Below are positions 20,588-30,806 of a stretch of 64,000 bases of DNA, one piece after another. The position numbers and the translations under genes are program-made. The notes under the pieces were generated by a model, which worked only from the letters and a program-made list of their open reading frames with translations, did not search any database and had not been told where the DNA came from. This DNA comes from Isochrysis galbana (Eukaryota; Haptophyta; Isochrysidales; Isochrysidaceae). The stretch's first letter is position 1. Each line of letters begins with the position of its first letter. The stretch is taken from the NCBI GenBank assembly GCA_018136815.1, contig CM030945.1, forward strand, positions 99,811 to 163,810, written 5' to 3'.

Positions 20588-21402
20588 TAATTAATGTTAT
20601 ATCCTAGCCAACCCCACTAGCTAATTGGACACAACTTTTCCGTCCCGGACTCCCGCCATGCCTGGCGAGCCAGGTGTCCGAGTGGTACCGGGGGGGGGGC
20701 ATTGCCCCCTCCCCTCGATATTTGTCCTCCCCCCAGTGCAAGCACCGACCCTACGCACCCCAGCACGTCCTCTCCTCGAGTCCACGCTGGGGGAAAACCC
20801 CTTTCGGGTAAAAACAACGCAGGGGGGGGGGGGCACTCATGAATAGGAGCCCAGAAACACTAATCTCTCCTCGCAAGAGCGAGTGGCCGCGGCGAGCCGC
20901 GGCCCTTCCCTCCTGGTTCTGGCGCCCCCGTCTTCTCTTACCCAAACGGGCGAGAAGACACGTAAACGCCGGAGGGGAGAGCTGCCACTCCCCCCTCCCC
21001 TCCCTCTTCCCTTTTCCTCCTCTCTTCCCTGCGGCGGGGGCCCATGGCGCGCGCCTGCGGCCCCTCTTCAGGTCCCCAGGAGGCCAGCAGGGGCCTGGGA
21101 GCGCAGCTCAGGGGGCAGGTGAGGCTGGGGCATGGCTCTGGCCCCTCCTGCCTCTCTCCATCGCCGGCTCTCGAGCCCCTGCCAGTCGACTGGAGCTGGC
21201 TGGGGGGTCCTGATCAGGGGGGCCCAGGGGGAGGAGGGGCTGGTCAGAGGGATGGGCTGGCCACGACAGGCCAGGGCGGGCGAATCAGGCGTGCCTGTGG
21301 GGAGAGGGATGGGTCAGCATGGCAGTGTTCTCCTGGCAAGCCATCAGGCATGCCAGGAGAGTGGGTGGTTCCTCCCCCATGGCGGGGGAGGAGTGGAGAG
21401 AG
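20588..21402 (+). repeat. Hairpin-repeat family, copy B
   Basis: It matches copy A over its first part and the reverse complement of copy C over its full length. The 3' end carries two strong hairpins. Hairpin 1 pairs TCTCCTGGCA (21329-21338) with TGCCAGGAGA (21351-21360). Hairpin 2 pairs TCCTCCCCC (21370-21378) with GGGGGAGGA (21384-21392) around a 5-nt loop. The third and fourth hairpins of copies C and F are missing here. Confidence 0.85.
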
Positions 21403-22070
21403 GTGCACGTCGGGTTCGGGAACACAGAACCAAACAACACATCAAGCCATCTTGTCTACAACCATCTTTGTCGAACCGATTGATGAGAATGAGGACGACA
21501 AGGAGGAAGAAGTCAAGAGAAAGAAAGCCTAAAAACTTGAGGCTAGCAAGAGCTCAGCCAACAAGCACCGAGAAAGAATGGAGGAAGATGTGGGAAAGGC
21601 AACGGGCAGGCGAGAAGATGAAGATGGGAAGAATGGTGAGTAGGGTGGAAAGCGGAGGCTTGGAGAGGCGGAGACGTGGCGAGGGGTGGGGGAATGGCGA
21701 GGGAAGGCAGGTTGACCGCGCTCGGCGCCAAAGAGACGAGCCAAGCTCATCCCATCAGGCCGGTGCTGTCGGGCAGCGAGTGGTGTGCAGCCGGGCATGC
21801 GCGCAATGCACATGAATGGGCTTGTGCGCGGCGCAATGGGCGGCGAGGCGAGGCGAGGGCGTGCAAGTGAGTGGGGATTGTCTTCAAACTGTCGAAACAA
21901 GCGAATGCTTGTTCGTGGGGCAAGTCTCGAGGGGCATAGAGCACAGTCTTGAGAAAGAGAGAGGGAGCGCGCGCGCTACATGGCGACACAAACCACGATC
22001 ATACATCACTCACAAAACCGCCCAGTCAACAAAGGGACACTCCGAAAACTCACGTAAACAGTCGCCACAA
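21403..22070. other. Intergenic; 21890-22050 shared with 31098-31270
   Basis: An AG-rich stretch (21480-21680) gives low-complexity ORFs that are not convincing. About 160 bp (gtggggcaagtctc, agtcttgaga, gcgctacat) recur at 31098-31270. The shared block directly precedes the stop codon of the minus-strand ORF at 22071, so it may be that ORF's 3'-UTR or the end of the element carrying it. Confidence 0.5.
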
Positions 22071-22901
22071 TTAAAGAAACGAGTCGCAGATGATCGTGCA
22101 CGCGCCGTTTTTCCATGCGCCCGGATACTCATGAGAGCGATTGCACGCCTTGCCCGTGATGTTCATGGGACATTTCCCGTTCGGAAAGCGCTTGCACAGC
22201 TCCGGCGTGTTTGGGTTCATGGCCTCCTGGATGGTCTTTTTCGGAGGCGCTGTGCGCTTGCGCTCTTCGCGTTCGAGTCGTGCGGCTTTTTCCTCCGCGC
22301 ATACACAGATGCGTAGCGGGGGGTGGAACGCCATGGCGTAGCCTTTGTTGTAGCCCTTGCAGCCCTTGGGCCCGGCGTGGATGCTGAGGTCTTTGATGTC
22401 TCCGCCGAGCTCGCGGCAGTTGCGTACCGCATATTCGATGGGGTACGGGGCCCCGTTGACGTTGAGTAGGATTTTGCGCGGGAAGTCGAACGAGTTGAAC
22501 AAACCTTGTTTGGGGGTCACGTACAAGTGGTACACCTCCTTTTTGCCTTGGGTCACGAGGACCCCCTCTTTCGTAAGGATCTTGGTCCGCTCTTGGTTGC
22601 CTTGTATGAAGTAGAAGCCTTGGCTCTCGACCGCCTTGGCGAGAGAGCTGATGGTAATGAGGCTCTTCAGCTCGAATTTGTAATTGCGTACCACGAGGTG
22701 CGCCGAGACGTCCCTGAAGGCACCGGCTAGCGCCTTGTCCGATGCCCGTGGGAGGCTCTTGGTCTTCTCGTCGAGAGTTTGGTATTTGACCGCTATCGGG
22801 CATGGGATACCCGCCTTGCGAAAATCCGCCACGTCTTTATACTTTTCGCGGAACTGGTTGGCGCAATCCGCCGTTACTAAGATTTCCCATGGGCCGTACA
22901 T
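22071..22901 (-). CDS. Intronless 276-aa protein with CPMNI-type Cys/His finger
   Basis: A complete ORF from ATG (MYGPWEILVTADCANQF) to a stop at 22071. The first 200 residues are an unrecognised, well-mixed globular sequence. A basic linker (EREERKRTAPPKK) is followed by a C-terminal Cys/His cluster: C-x7-C-x8-C-x3-H (KRFPNGKCPMNITGKACNRS) and then C-x3-C. The spacing is unlike the C-x8-C-x5-C-x3-H CCCH finger or the CCHC knuckle. A close relative of the last ~70 residues is at about 45680-45870, so the domain is multicopy. That fits a transposon-borne or expanded nucleic-acid-binding family. A MITE insertion (TSD from 22919) begins 18 nt upstream of the ATG and may affect expression. Function unknown. 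Confidence 0.65.
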   Translation of the reverse strand: MYGPWEILVTADCANQFREKYKDVADFRKAGIPCPIAVKYQTLDEKTKSLPRASDKALAGAFRDVSAHLVVRNYKFELKSLITISSLAKAVESQGFYFIQGNQERTKILTKEGVLVTQGKKEVYHLYVTPKQGLFNSFDFPRKILLNVNGAPYPIEYAVRNCRELGGDIKDLSIHAGPKGCKGYNKGYAMAFHPPLRICVCAEEKAARLEREERKRTAPPKKTIQEAMNPNTPELCKRFPNGKCPMNITGKACNRSHEYPGAWKNGACTIICDSFL

Positions 22902-22926
22902 ATCTATTTGCTAATGATTACTAAAT

Positions 22927-23426
22927 CCTAGGTGGGAAACACAGCCAAAAGTTTTCCAAACACAGCAAAAACAGGCTGTTTTTGGCTTTCATAGAAACAC
23001 AGCCAAAAACAGTCCAAAACACGGTGATACCGAGGGGGGCCTCCCCCTGCGCCACTTGCGCGACGCTACCTACGTGCTACTTGTCTAACTAATAATAAAA
23101 AGTAAAAGTACGGTTACCGATTGTTGATTATTGGAGATTGTGGGAAGAGCAAGTGACAAGTGAGCCATCAATATTAATTGATACGCGCGCACACGCGCGC
23201 ACACATGCACACGAAATCGCGCGCGCGCGCGCGCGTGCGCGTCCTACGTCCTACACGCCGCAGCTCACAGAGCCGCTGCGCCGCTGCATGGCGCTGTCAC
23301 GACTGGGCGCGCCCCCCCGTACCCATACAAACACGGTACCTGAAACGGAGGGGTTTTGAAACACGGTAAAAACGGGCTGTTTTTGGCCTTCGTAGAAACA
23401 CGGTAAACACGGGTTTCCCACCTAGG
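22927..23426. mobile_element. hAT-like MITE, 500 bp, 8-bp TSD TACTAAAT
   Basis: It has perfect 14-bp terminal inverted repeats, CCTAGGTGGGAAAC and GTTTCCCACCTAGG. TACTAAAT is duplicated at 22919-22926 and 23427-23434. Subterminal aaacacagccaaaa and aaaacaggctgtttttgg motifs match the style of the 15543-16056 element, so they are one family with divergent ends. The interior holds GCGC-rich and ACACGCGC alternating purine/pyrimidine runs (23186-23240). Confidence 0.85.
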
Positions 23427-23499
23427 TACTAAATGTTCTCTACTTATAGGGAGAGAAGAGAGATGATATGGGGAAGGTGCAAGAGGGCGTGAGGCGTGA

Positions 23500-23680
23500 G
23501 GGCGTAAAGAAAGATATATATATATATATATACATGCGGCAACGCGCGCGCGTGCGCAAAAAAAACTCTACAACGAGATATTTTTCGGGATATTTGGGTA
23601 GCTCGCCGGCATATAAATGGGATATTTTTGCTGAATATTTGGGCACGTTTTCCGGAATATTTCCGCCTGGGCCTAAAAAT
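23500..23680. repeat. (TA)n and spaced GGATATTT motifs
   Basis: gatatatatata at 23514-23532 is followed by five gatattt/gaatattt words spaced over about 100 bp (23576-23662). This is an AT-rich island in GC-rich DNA. No gene. Confidence 0.5.
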
Positions 23681-23689
23681 CCCGGAGTA

Positions 23690-23890
23690 ACGGCTCGAAC
23701 TCGAACTCGTCACTATGTTCGTTGGTTACTCTACGCTCGAGAGCAATTCCAATTCCTCCATCACATCTCTGTCCCAAAATGGATCTCTACATCGCAGATA
23801 ACGGCTGATATCTTCACGAAATGTCTTGACAAAATGACATTCCTTCGCCACCGCTGTTATTCACTCTTGAATGAAAGTGTTGTCATCTAA
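23690..23890 (+). pseudogene. Ty1/copia RNase H C-terminal remnant
   Basis: The plus frame reads ...RHYVRWLLYAREQFQF, TADIFTKCLDKMTFLRHR, then a stop at 23888-23890. ADIFTK-x-L-x5-F-x2-LR is the conserved end of copia RNase H. The rest of Pol is absent upstream, so this is a 5'-truncated fossil. Confidence 0.7.
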
Positions 23891-23914
23891 TCAGCGTTAG
23901 GTCACGCGGCACGC

Positions 23915-23935
23915 GGTGGGGGAGTGTTTGGACTA
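23915..23935 (+). mobile_element. Polypurine tract and start of copia 3' LTR
   Basis: ggtgggggag (23915-23924) is directly followed by TGTTTGG at 23925, 34 bp after the RNase H stop. This is the expected PPT/3'-LTR junction of a copia element. The LTR's far end was not identified. Confidence 0.55.
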
Positions 23936-24218
23936 AATAAACAGATGCACAGGAGTTTTCTTGTATGATGTGCGAGATCTAAGCCTGAGAGTGGCAACGT
24001 CGTCTATCGGTGTTTCGGAGAGCGTGGGTCCGTTTGCGATATTACCCTTCGTCTACACAATGCTGCTATCTATCACTGGGCCCCAATGGGTTAGGCCTAA
24101 ACATAGGAGATCCGTTGCCAATGACCGATGAGGCAGGGTCCCTCGGCACTAGGATTAAACCGTGACCCACCAAGAAGACTCAGCCACCCCCGGCGCCTCG
24201 CCGCTGAAGGCGCCCACT

Positions 24219-24500
24219 TCTCCCCCCTTCCCCCCCCCCCCCCCCTTCCCCCCCCCCCCCCCCCCCTTCCCCTTCCCCCCCCCGCGCTCCCCCCCTTCCC
24301 CCCCCCCGGGGCCTCTGCCCCCCCCCCCCCGCGCCCGACCTCGGGACCCCCCCCCCCCCCCCTTCTCCCCCCCCCCTCTCCCCCGTCCCCATACTTTCTC
24401 TCATCTCTCCTGAACCTCCCTCCCCTCTTTACCCCTCCCCCCCCCCCCCCCGCGCCCCGCCCCCACCCCCCGCCCCCTTCCCCCCATCTCGTCCCCCGCA
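24219..24500. repeat. Poly-C/CT-rich tract upstream of the F-box gene
   Basis: Long C-runs (up to about 20) with occasional T extend to 16 nt before the ATG at 24517. Confidence 0.85.
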
Positions 24501-24516
24501 CTGCTGCGCGCGGGTG

Positions 24517-27203
24517 ATGGAAGACGACAAGCCGTCCCCTCCGCCTCTGCTGGTCGACGGCTCGCTGCTGCTCTCGCTCGGGAGTGATGTGATGCTGCAT
24601 CTGATCGATGTGCGCCGCTTGATCCAACATGCCGATCCTTTTCTGCCCCGCCCCCACCCCTCCTGCCCTTCTCCTTTCTCTCCTCTCTCACTCCTGTTCA
24701 CCCTCTCCCTCTCCTCCCCTCTCTTCCCCCCTCCCTCCCTCCCCCTTCTCTCCCTCCTTGCTCCCCTCCTTTCCTTTCTGCGTCTCTCGCTCCCTCAACC
24801 TCCTTCATCTGCGCTACTTCTCTACCCCTCTCTCTGGTGGAAGGGGGATCAGGGATGGAACGAGATCGGAACGAGCGAAGGGAGTGAGGGAGGCAGGGTG
24901 CGGGCTGGGGGGATGGAGGTGAACGAGAGCATAGAGTTGGAGGGGGGGAGGAGGTTCATGATGGAGCGGGATAGCGTGGCGAGAGAGGTTTGAAAGTGTG
25001 GGACGTGCAAAGCCGCAGACGGGAGTTTGGCGTACGGGTGGAGGTGGAGTGCATGGGATGTCGGGAAAGGTGGGAGGGGGGGAGGAGGATGTTCTAGGTA
25101 GGGCCTAGGAAGCAGGGCTGGAGGGATCGCAGGGAGGAGGTGGGAGGTGGGAAGAGGTGAGGCTGGTAGGGCTGGCGCCTAGCAAACCCGGTAGACTCGC
25201 TACCCCCAGCCTGCTTGCATCACACATTGGCCTCTCTGTATGCAGATCCTTGATGCGCGCTCCCTCGCCCGACTTATGGCATGCTCGCACGGGATGCGCA
25301 ATACTGTCACTTCGCTGCTCTCGGTCGCGCTCCGCTACCGCACTGTATGCGGACGCAAAATTTGGCCCGACACCGAGCTCTCGGTCCTTTGGAGGTATGA
25401 ACACGGCACTATCCTACACGAGGATTGGAGGGCAATGCCGAGCATTGATATGCAGGCGAGTGGACAAGCAATAGGCCGCCAAGGTGCAAAGGCCGATTGC
25501 GGATGGGCGACAAGGTGGGAGCATGGGCCATCTGCCCCCCCCCCAGGCTGCCGCGCCTCATACCATGTGCTGGAGACGCGAGAGCTCTCGCCAGAAGAGC
25601 GCTGGTGCGGCCGCTTCCAGGGTCGCGGCTGGCGCCGTCAATGGGGGGACACCCTCTGCGGAGTGGCGCCATGGGCAGTTTGGGCTTGCGATGCCTGCCG
25701 GCGCGCAGACTCGTCCTTCCAGGGGCAGGTTGCGCGCCATCTCGGATTCCGTCGTGTCGATGAAAAAGACGGGTGAAGCCTGCTCCCGCCCAATCTCACG
25801 CACCACTCGCAATTGGCTCGGCGGTGAAAGCTTTGCACGACTGAAGCTCCGATGCACACGTTTCCGCAGGCTATATGCCTTCCGGTGGGAGAACACGTGT
25901 CGTAGATGCGGCCAAGGACGCGCAGCCGACGCCTTGCCTGCCGAAGGATGGTGCTGCTTTTCCTGTGGCGTGTGCACTGCCACATCCAGGGAAGACGGCA
26001 TCCTCGCCGCATGCCGATCTTGCAAGGCCCCTCACCCTGCGACGGTATACGACGCGCACCAAGAATTTGGCTTCATCCCTGCAGAGTCACACGGGGAGGA
26101 CTGCCTTCGTCTTGTGCCCGGCTGCCGTGCGATTGTGGACGTTCCGTACAAGACCCCGGGCTCAATGTTCAACGGCCAAGAGGTGACTCTACTCTCGTGG
26201 CTTCCCGACGCGCTGCCCATGCACACGTCGGAAGCTCTTGGGTTTTCGAACGTTGACGGGTCTTGGCTCGCATTGGTAGTCGGTGGCTACTCCCTTGGCC
26301 GAGTCATGCCAATCATTCCCTTTCCACCCACCCACCTGCGCCCTGTGCGCTACAAGTACGAGCGGCCGTTGCCCTGGCCGCACCCGGAACGCTGCCTGGT
26401 CATGCGCGGTGGGTGGGAGATGAACCACACCGGGCTGTTCCACTCGTTCGAGCAGCCAGCTCGCCCGGGACGCATGTCCTTCCAGCTGCGCGTCTCGAGG
26501 ACGACGAGGCGCCGGTCGTACTTCAACGTGTTTTTCTCTCCACAACCGCGGCCGTTTGTCAACGAGCGGGTCTTTTGGGCAGGAAACTCCCACTTTCCAC
26601 CTAGCCCTCCGGATCTCTTCACTATCCTCCTATCCACTTCCGAGCGCTCGGCCGACGAGTCCGACTCAGAGTACACTTGCGATGCGATGATTTGGCTACC
26701 TTCCGGAACGCAGTATCAAGTGGACAAGCCCCTAGTGCGAGGGGAATGGTGAGTGGATGGCACCTGCTTGCTTCCACCTTCTTCCTGCTTGGCGCAGACC
26801 GTCGGGTGGTAGATGCCGCTTGCTGAGCAAGGCACCCTCTTTGCGCAGGCACTCATTCTTGATTGAACTCGATTGGATCTCGCTCTCCCTAGTCGCTTTT
26901 GTGGATGGCAGGCCCTTTTCCAATGCCCCGATCTCCTTCGCTCCCCACGCAAATGTGCCTGCTGACGAGAAGCAGGCGATGCGCAGTCGCCTGGCGAGGG
27001 GATGGCAGCATCTCTACCTTTTCACGTGGCTGGAGGACGTGCGCGACGACCTTGAGGACGATGCGCCCGAAGTTGAGGTTGGGCCCATCTGGCTCGAGAA
27101 CGAGACTGCATCGCATAAGAGGGCGCCCGAAACCGGCAATGAATTCACTTGGCCCGATCTCTCTGGTATGGAATCTACACTCAGTCACACTCACACCGCC
27201 TGA
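24517..27203 (+). CDS. F-box protein with Cys-rich segment (exon structure partly resolved)
   Basis: Exon 1, 24517-24609, begins MEDDKPSPPP and ends SDVMLHLID. A donor at 24610 and an acceptor at 25244-25245 join it to ILDARSLARLMACSHGMRN. Together these give an F-box-like LxSDVMLHLIDxLDARSLARLMxCSxxMR, which binds Skp1 in SCF ubiquitin ligases. Downstream, a second frame (about 25780-26750) encodes TCRRCG, CCFSCG and ACRSCK (three CxxC pairs), then a globular region ending LPSGTQYQVDKPLVRGEW. A third frame (about 26850-27203) adds WISLSLVAFVDGRPFSN and an acidic tail. At least two further introns are needed (near 25450-25800 and 26750-26850); I could not fix their borders. The end at 27203 is the last open stop. 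Substrate unknown. Confidence 0.55.
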
Positions 27204-27784
27204 GCCTCGTACGAGTTGATGGAAATGCTCAAAGAGGTCTTTTTCTTTGTTCCTGTTGTCGTGCCGACGAGGCCTCGCTCGCCTGGAATTCATCTCTCCG
27301 TTTTTATCGGTTATGCTCTGCTCGATCCTCGTGACATGCTGTGCAATTCCGTTGTATTCCATTTGTGCTGTCGATATCTTAGTGTCCAGCTCTGCCGATG
27401 GACCGCCTCGCTTGGCGCGTGCGATTCCATGGGACTCACCGGCAAGCAGGCTGACATGAAAAAAAATCTGAAGATTCCGGGCTAACACCTAATATGGTCT
27501 ATGTCTCACTACCTCTCGACCGACATCGCCCTCAACTTCCTTTCCTCCATCTCCTCCTTTTCCTCCCTTCGTTCCTAATTTTTCGGTATCCGGGGTCCGG
27601 CACATGTGCACTACCTTGGGCCTGGTTCAGATTGTGGGGTCCTGGCCGGCCTTTTGGGTAACTGGTGTTTGTGCTTGTCGGGGTGTACGCGTTTTTATTC
27701 TTCCTTCTGCTCGGGTTTTTAGTGCTAGCGTTTGGCTTCGTTTTTTTTGGACGTCTTCCGGTCGTGTCTAAATTGTGCTTTGTC
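27204..27784. other. 3' flank, no gene recognised
   Basis: T-rich, low-complexity sequence without a coding signal. Confidence 0.4.
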
Positions 27785-28641
27785 TCAACTAAGTTTATAC
27801 TTGGTTCACCCATGGCGGGGCACGAGCCCCCCCCTCTCTCCACTCCTCCCCCGCCATGGGGGAGGAACCACCCACTCTCCTGGCATGCCTGATGGCTTGC
27901 CAGGAGAACACTGCCATGCTGACCCATCCCTCTCCCCACAGGCACGCCTGATTCGCCCGCCCTGGCCTGTCGTGGCCAGCCCATCCCTCTGACCAGCCCC
28001 TCCTCCCCCTGGGCCCCCCTGATCAGGACCCCCCAGCCAGCTCCAGTCGACTGGCAGGGGCTCGAGAGCCAGCGATGGAGAGGCAGGAGGGGCCAGGGCC
28101 ATGCCCCAGCCTCACCTGCCCCCTGAGCTGCGCTCCCAGGCCCCTGCTGGCCTCCTGGGGACCTGAAGAGGGGCCGCAGGCGCGCGCCATGGGCCCCCGC
28201 CGCAGGGAAGAGAGGAGGAAAAGGGAAGAGGGAGGGGAGGGGGGAGTGGCAGCTCTCCCCTCCGGCGTTTACGTGTCTTCTCGCCCCGTTTGGGTAAGAG
28301 AAGACGGGGGCGCCAGAACCAGGAGGGAAGGGCCGCGGCTCGCCGCGGCCACTCGCTCTTGCGAGGAGAGATTAGTGTTTCTGGGCTCCTATTCATGAGT
28401 GCCCCCCCCCCCCCTGCGTTGTTTTTACCCGAGAGGGGTTTTCCCCCAGCGTGGACTCGAGGAGAGGACGTGCTGGGGTGCGCGGGGTCGGTGCGTGCAC
28501 TGGGGGGAGGACGAATATCGGGGGGAGGGGGCGGTGGTAGCTCTCGGACACCTGGCTCGTCAGGCATGGCGGGATTCCGGGACGGAAAAGTTGTGTCCAC
28601 TTAGCTAGTGGGGTTGGCTAGGATATAACATTAATTATTTT
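27785..28641 (-). repeat. Hairpin-repeat family, copy C (full length, reverse orientation)
   Basis: Read on the minus strand it runs from the AT-rich end (near 28641) to aaccaagtataaacttagtt (near 27785), including all four 3' hairpins. It matches copy B at very high identity and is the best copy for defining the family (about 860 bp). Confidence 0.85.
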
Positions 28642-28877
28642 ATTTATTTAAATTTAAATTGTGCTTCGTCTCATAGTTACATGCGCACTCGAAAAGCCGC
28701 CCGAGGTAGGAAACCAAAAACTCAAAACACCAATAGAATACACCACCCCCGCGTTTATCGAGAGCAAAAAAGGTAGGCTGCACTTGAGTGAGAGCCTTAG
28801 CCTAGTGGCGAAAGCACTCGGCCTCGCCGAGAGGCTTGCCTAAAGCGGAGAGCTTCTCCGCTCCAAGCGAATGCGAG

Positions 28878-29916
28878 CCTGGATGCCCCGTCAGGCTGAT
28901 ATCAGGTTCTGATATCAGGTTATCAGGCCTACTAGACCTGATAACCTGATATCAGGCTGATATTATGACTACTAACTTTAGAATAAAATAAAATTCACGT
29001 CAGTAAACGAGCCATCGACCCGAACCGCGAGCGATCGGCCATGCTTCTCAGTGAGGATGGATGATGGGCTGCGAGGCTGGGTGGCGGCGAGGCTGGTGGC
29101 GGCGAGGCTGGGTGGAGGTGAGGCTGGTGGAGGCGAGGCTGGTCGCAACGAGGCTGGTGGCGGCGAGGCTGGTCGTAATGAGGCTGGTGGTAACGAGGCT
29201 GGGGTGGCGGTGGGGTTGGTGGCGGCCAGGCTGGTTGCGGCGAGGCTGGTGGCTGCGAGGCTGGTGGCTGCGAGGCTGGTGGCGGCGAGGCTGGTGGCTG
29301 CGAGGCTGGTGGCGGCGAGGCTGGGTGCAGGCGAGGCTGGTGGCTGCGAGGCTGGGTGCAGGCGAGGCTGGTGGCGGCGACGCTGGTTGCCAGGGGGGAG
29401 GGCGACTGGTGTTGAGGTGGGGGAGGCGAGGTGGCGCTGGGGCAGGCGCGAGCGCAGCGGCGAGGCTGGCAGCGAGGCGGGTGAGCCAGCGAGGCGGGCG
29501 GCTGCGAAGGGGACGGTGGTGGGGCGAGCAGAGGTAGCAGGGGACGCGCTGGCGGCGGAGCGGGCGGGAACAGCGGCAGCAGTGGCGGGCTCTGGGGGGG
29601 GGAGGGGTGTGGGGCGGGTGCGCCTCCGGCGGAGCGGCAGAGGCGGGTGCGCGGGGGGGGCGGCGGGGGTTCCCGCGGGGGGGAGGGGTGGGGGTTTGCT
29701 GGGGGGGGGGGCTCTCCCCTCCGCTTCCACACGAACCCCCTCTCCGCTTCTAGCTAGACGTAGTCCATTTCCTCGGATCTTAGAATGGCTCATTAGAAAA
29801 TTATAATATTAGTGGTGGACCACCTGATATCAGCCTGATATCAGGTCCTGATATCACCTGATATCAGGTATCAGGTCGCCAAGACCTGATGACCTGAGAC
29901 CTGACGGGGCATCCGG
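28878..29916. mobile_element. Mutator-like non-autonomous element, 1039 bp, 9-bp TSD GAATGCGAG
   Basis: The ends are inverted repeats sharing GGATGCCCCGTCAGG / CCTGACGGGGCATCC. GAATGCGAG is duplicated at 28869-28877 and 29917-29925. Both subterminal regions are packed with cctgatatcagg palindromes (28890-28965 and 29822-29890). A 9-bp duplication with long structured ends suggests the Mutator superfamily. The interior is a 15-bp minisatellite and G/C-rich low-complexity DNA with no transposase. Confidence 0.75.
29070..29390. repeat. 15-bp minisatellite GAGGCTGGTGGCGGC, about 20 copies
   Basis: Degenerate tandem GAGGCTGGTGGCGGC units lie inside the Mutator-like element. Because the unit is a multiple of three and lacks stops, ORFs run through on both strands (RLVAA on plus, LAATS or QPPAS on minus). 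They are not treated as genes. Confidence 0.85.
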
Positions 29917-29925
29917 GAATGCGAG

Positions 29926-30384
29926 AGCACGAGATCGATATCGGCCACCACACAAGCAATGGCACAATGATACGGTACACAAGCACAAAGGAGGCGTACA
30001 AAACACCCAAGATAGACAAGTCACTCAGCGGCACAGGATAAATAAATAAAAAAAACCTTTTAATATTCTTACCGCACTCGCGGCGAATGGAACCACTACC
30101 CACTACAAGTAGCACGTAGCATATTCTCTACACCCCCATTCCCCGGCCCTTCTCCCCCCGCCATCAGGCGGCTCCCCCCGTACACTACTAGGGGGATTGG
30201 GGTGGAGGGCTTAGATATGGTCCGGTGGCCCGCGCCCCCCCCCGGTGATCTTTCCCCCCCTTCCTCCTGTGTCTCCGAGTGGGCGGCCGACTCTGTCTCG
30301 TCTTATCCTGTAAACAGGCGCGAGACTTACCGATTTTCCCGGTGGGCGGAGCTCTCGCTCGCGCCCACCCCCTTCTCCGCGCTC
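29926..30384. other. No gene recognised
   Basis: Intergenic DNA between the Mutator-like element and hairpin-repeat copy F. It includes cggtggcccgcgcccccccccgg (about 30221-30243), and no coding signal. Confidence 0.4.
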
Positions 30385-30806
30385 TCTCTCCCCTCTCCTG
30401 CGGCACGCGCGATGGCGCGCCTGCGGCAGACCTCCAGCTGCCCTCTGGCGGCCCCTGGAGGCTCCTGGAGGCCAGCTCAGGGGGCAGAGGAGGCTGGGGC
30501 TGGGCCCTGGCCTCCCCTGCCTCTCCCTCGCTGGCGCTCCCGAGCCTCTGGGGCCCCCACGCTGCACCTGTCTGCCTGTCGACCAGGGGGGGAGGGGGGG
30601 TTGGAGCATTGGGCTGGTCACGAGGGGCCAGGATGGGCGAATGAGGCGAGCCTGTGGGGAAGGAAGTGGGTCAGTAGGGCAGTGGCCTCCTGGCAAGCCA
30701 TCAGGCATGCCAGGAGGATGGGTGGTTCCTCCCCCATGGCAGGGGAGGAGTGGAGAGAGGGGGGGGCTCGTGCCCCCCCATGGGTCAACCAAGTATAAAC
30801 TTAGTT
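30385..30806 (+). repeat. Hairpin-repeat family, copy F (divergent, complete 3' end)
   Basis: More divergent than A-C but with the same architecture. Hairpin 1 pairs CCTCCTGGCA (30686-30695) with TGCCAGGAGG (30708-30717). Hairpin 2 is a TCCTCCCC/GGGGAGGA stem near 30727-30749. Hairpin 3 pairs GGGGGGGC (30760-30767) with GCCCCCCC (30772-30779) around TCGT. Hairpin 4 is the imperfect caaccaagt/acttagttg pair at 30786-30807. Confidence 0.8.

Noticed and set aside
28795-28880. tRNA-like sequence with an A-box (tagcctagtgg) and a strong agcggaga/tctccgct stem
   Set aside because: No acceptor stem or B-box (GGTTCGAATCC) in register, and the 'anticodon' hairpin has a 3-nt loop. At most a tRNA-derived SINE scrap.
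29070-29390. CRISPR-like array
   Set aside because: The 15-bp units are directly tandem without spacers; this is a minisatellite inside a transposon in a eukaryotic genome.
28978-29793. 271-aa and 245-aa Pro/Ala repeat ORFs on the minus strand
   Set aside because: Open only because the minisatellite unit is a multiple of three and stop-free; frames on both strands are equally open.
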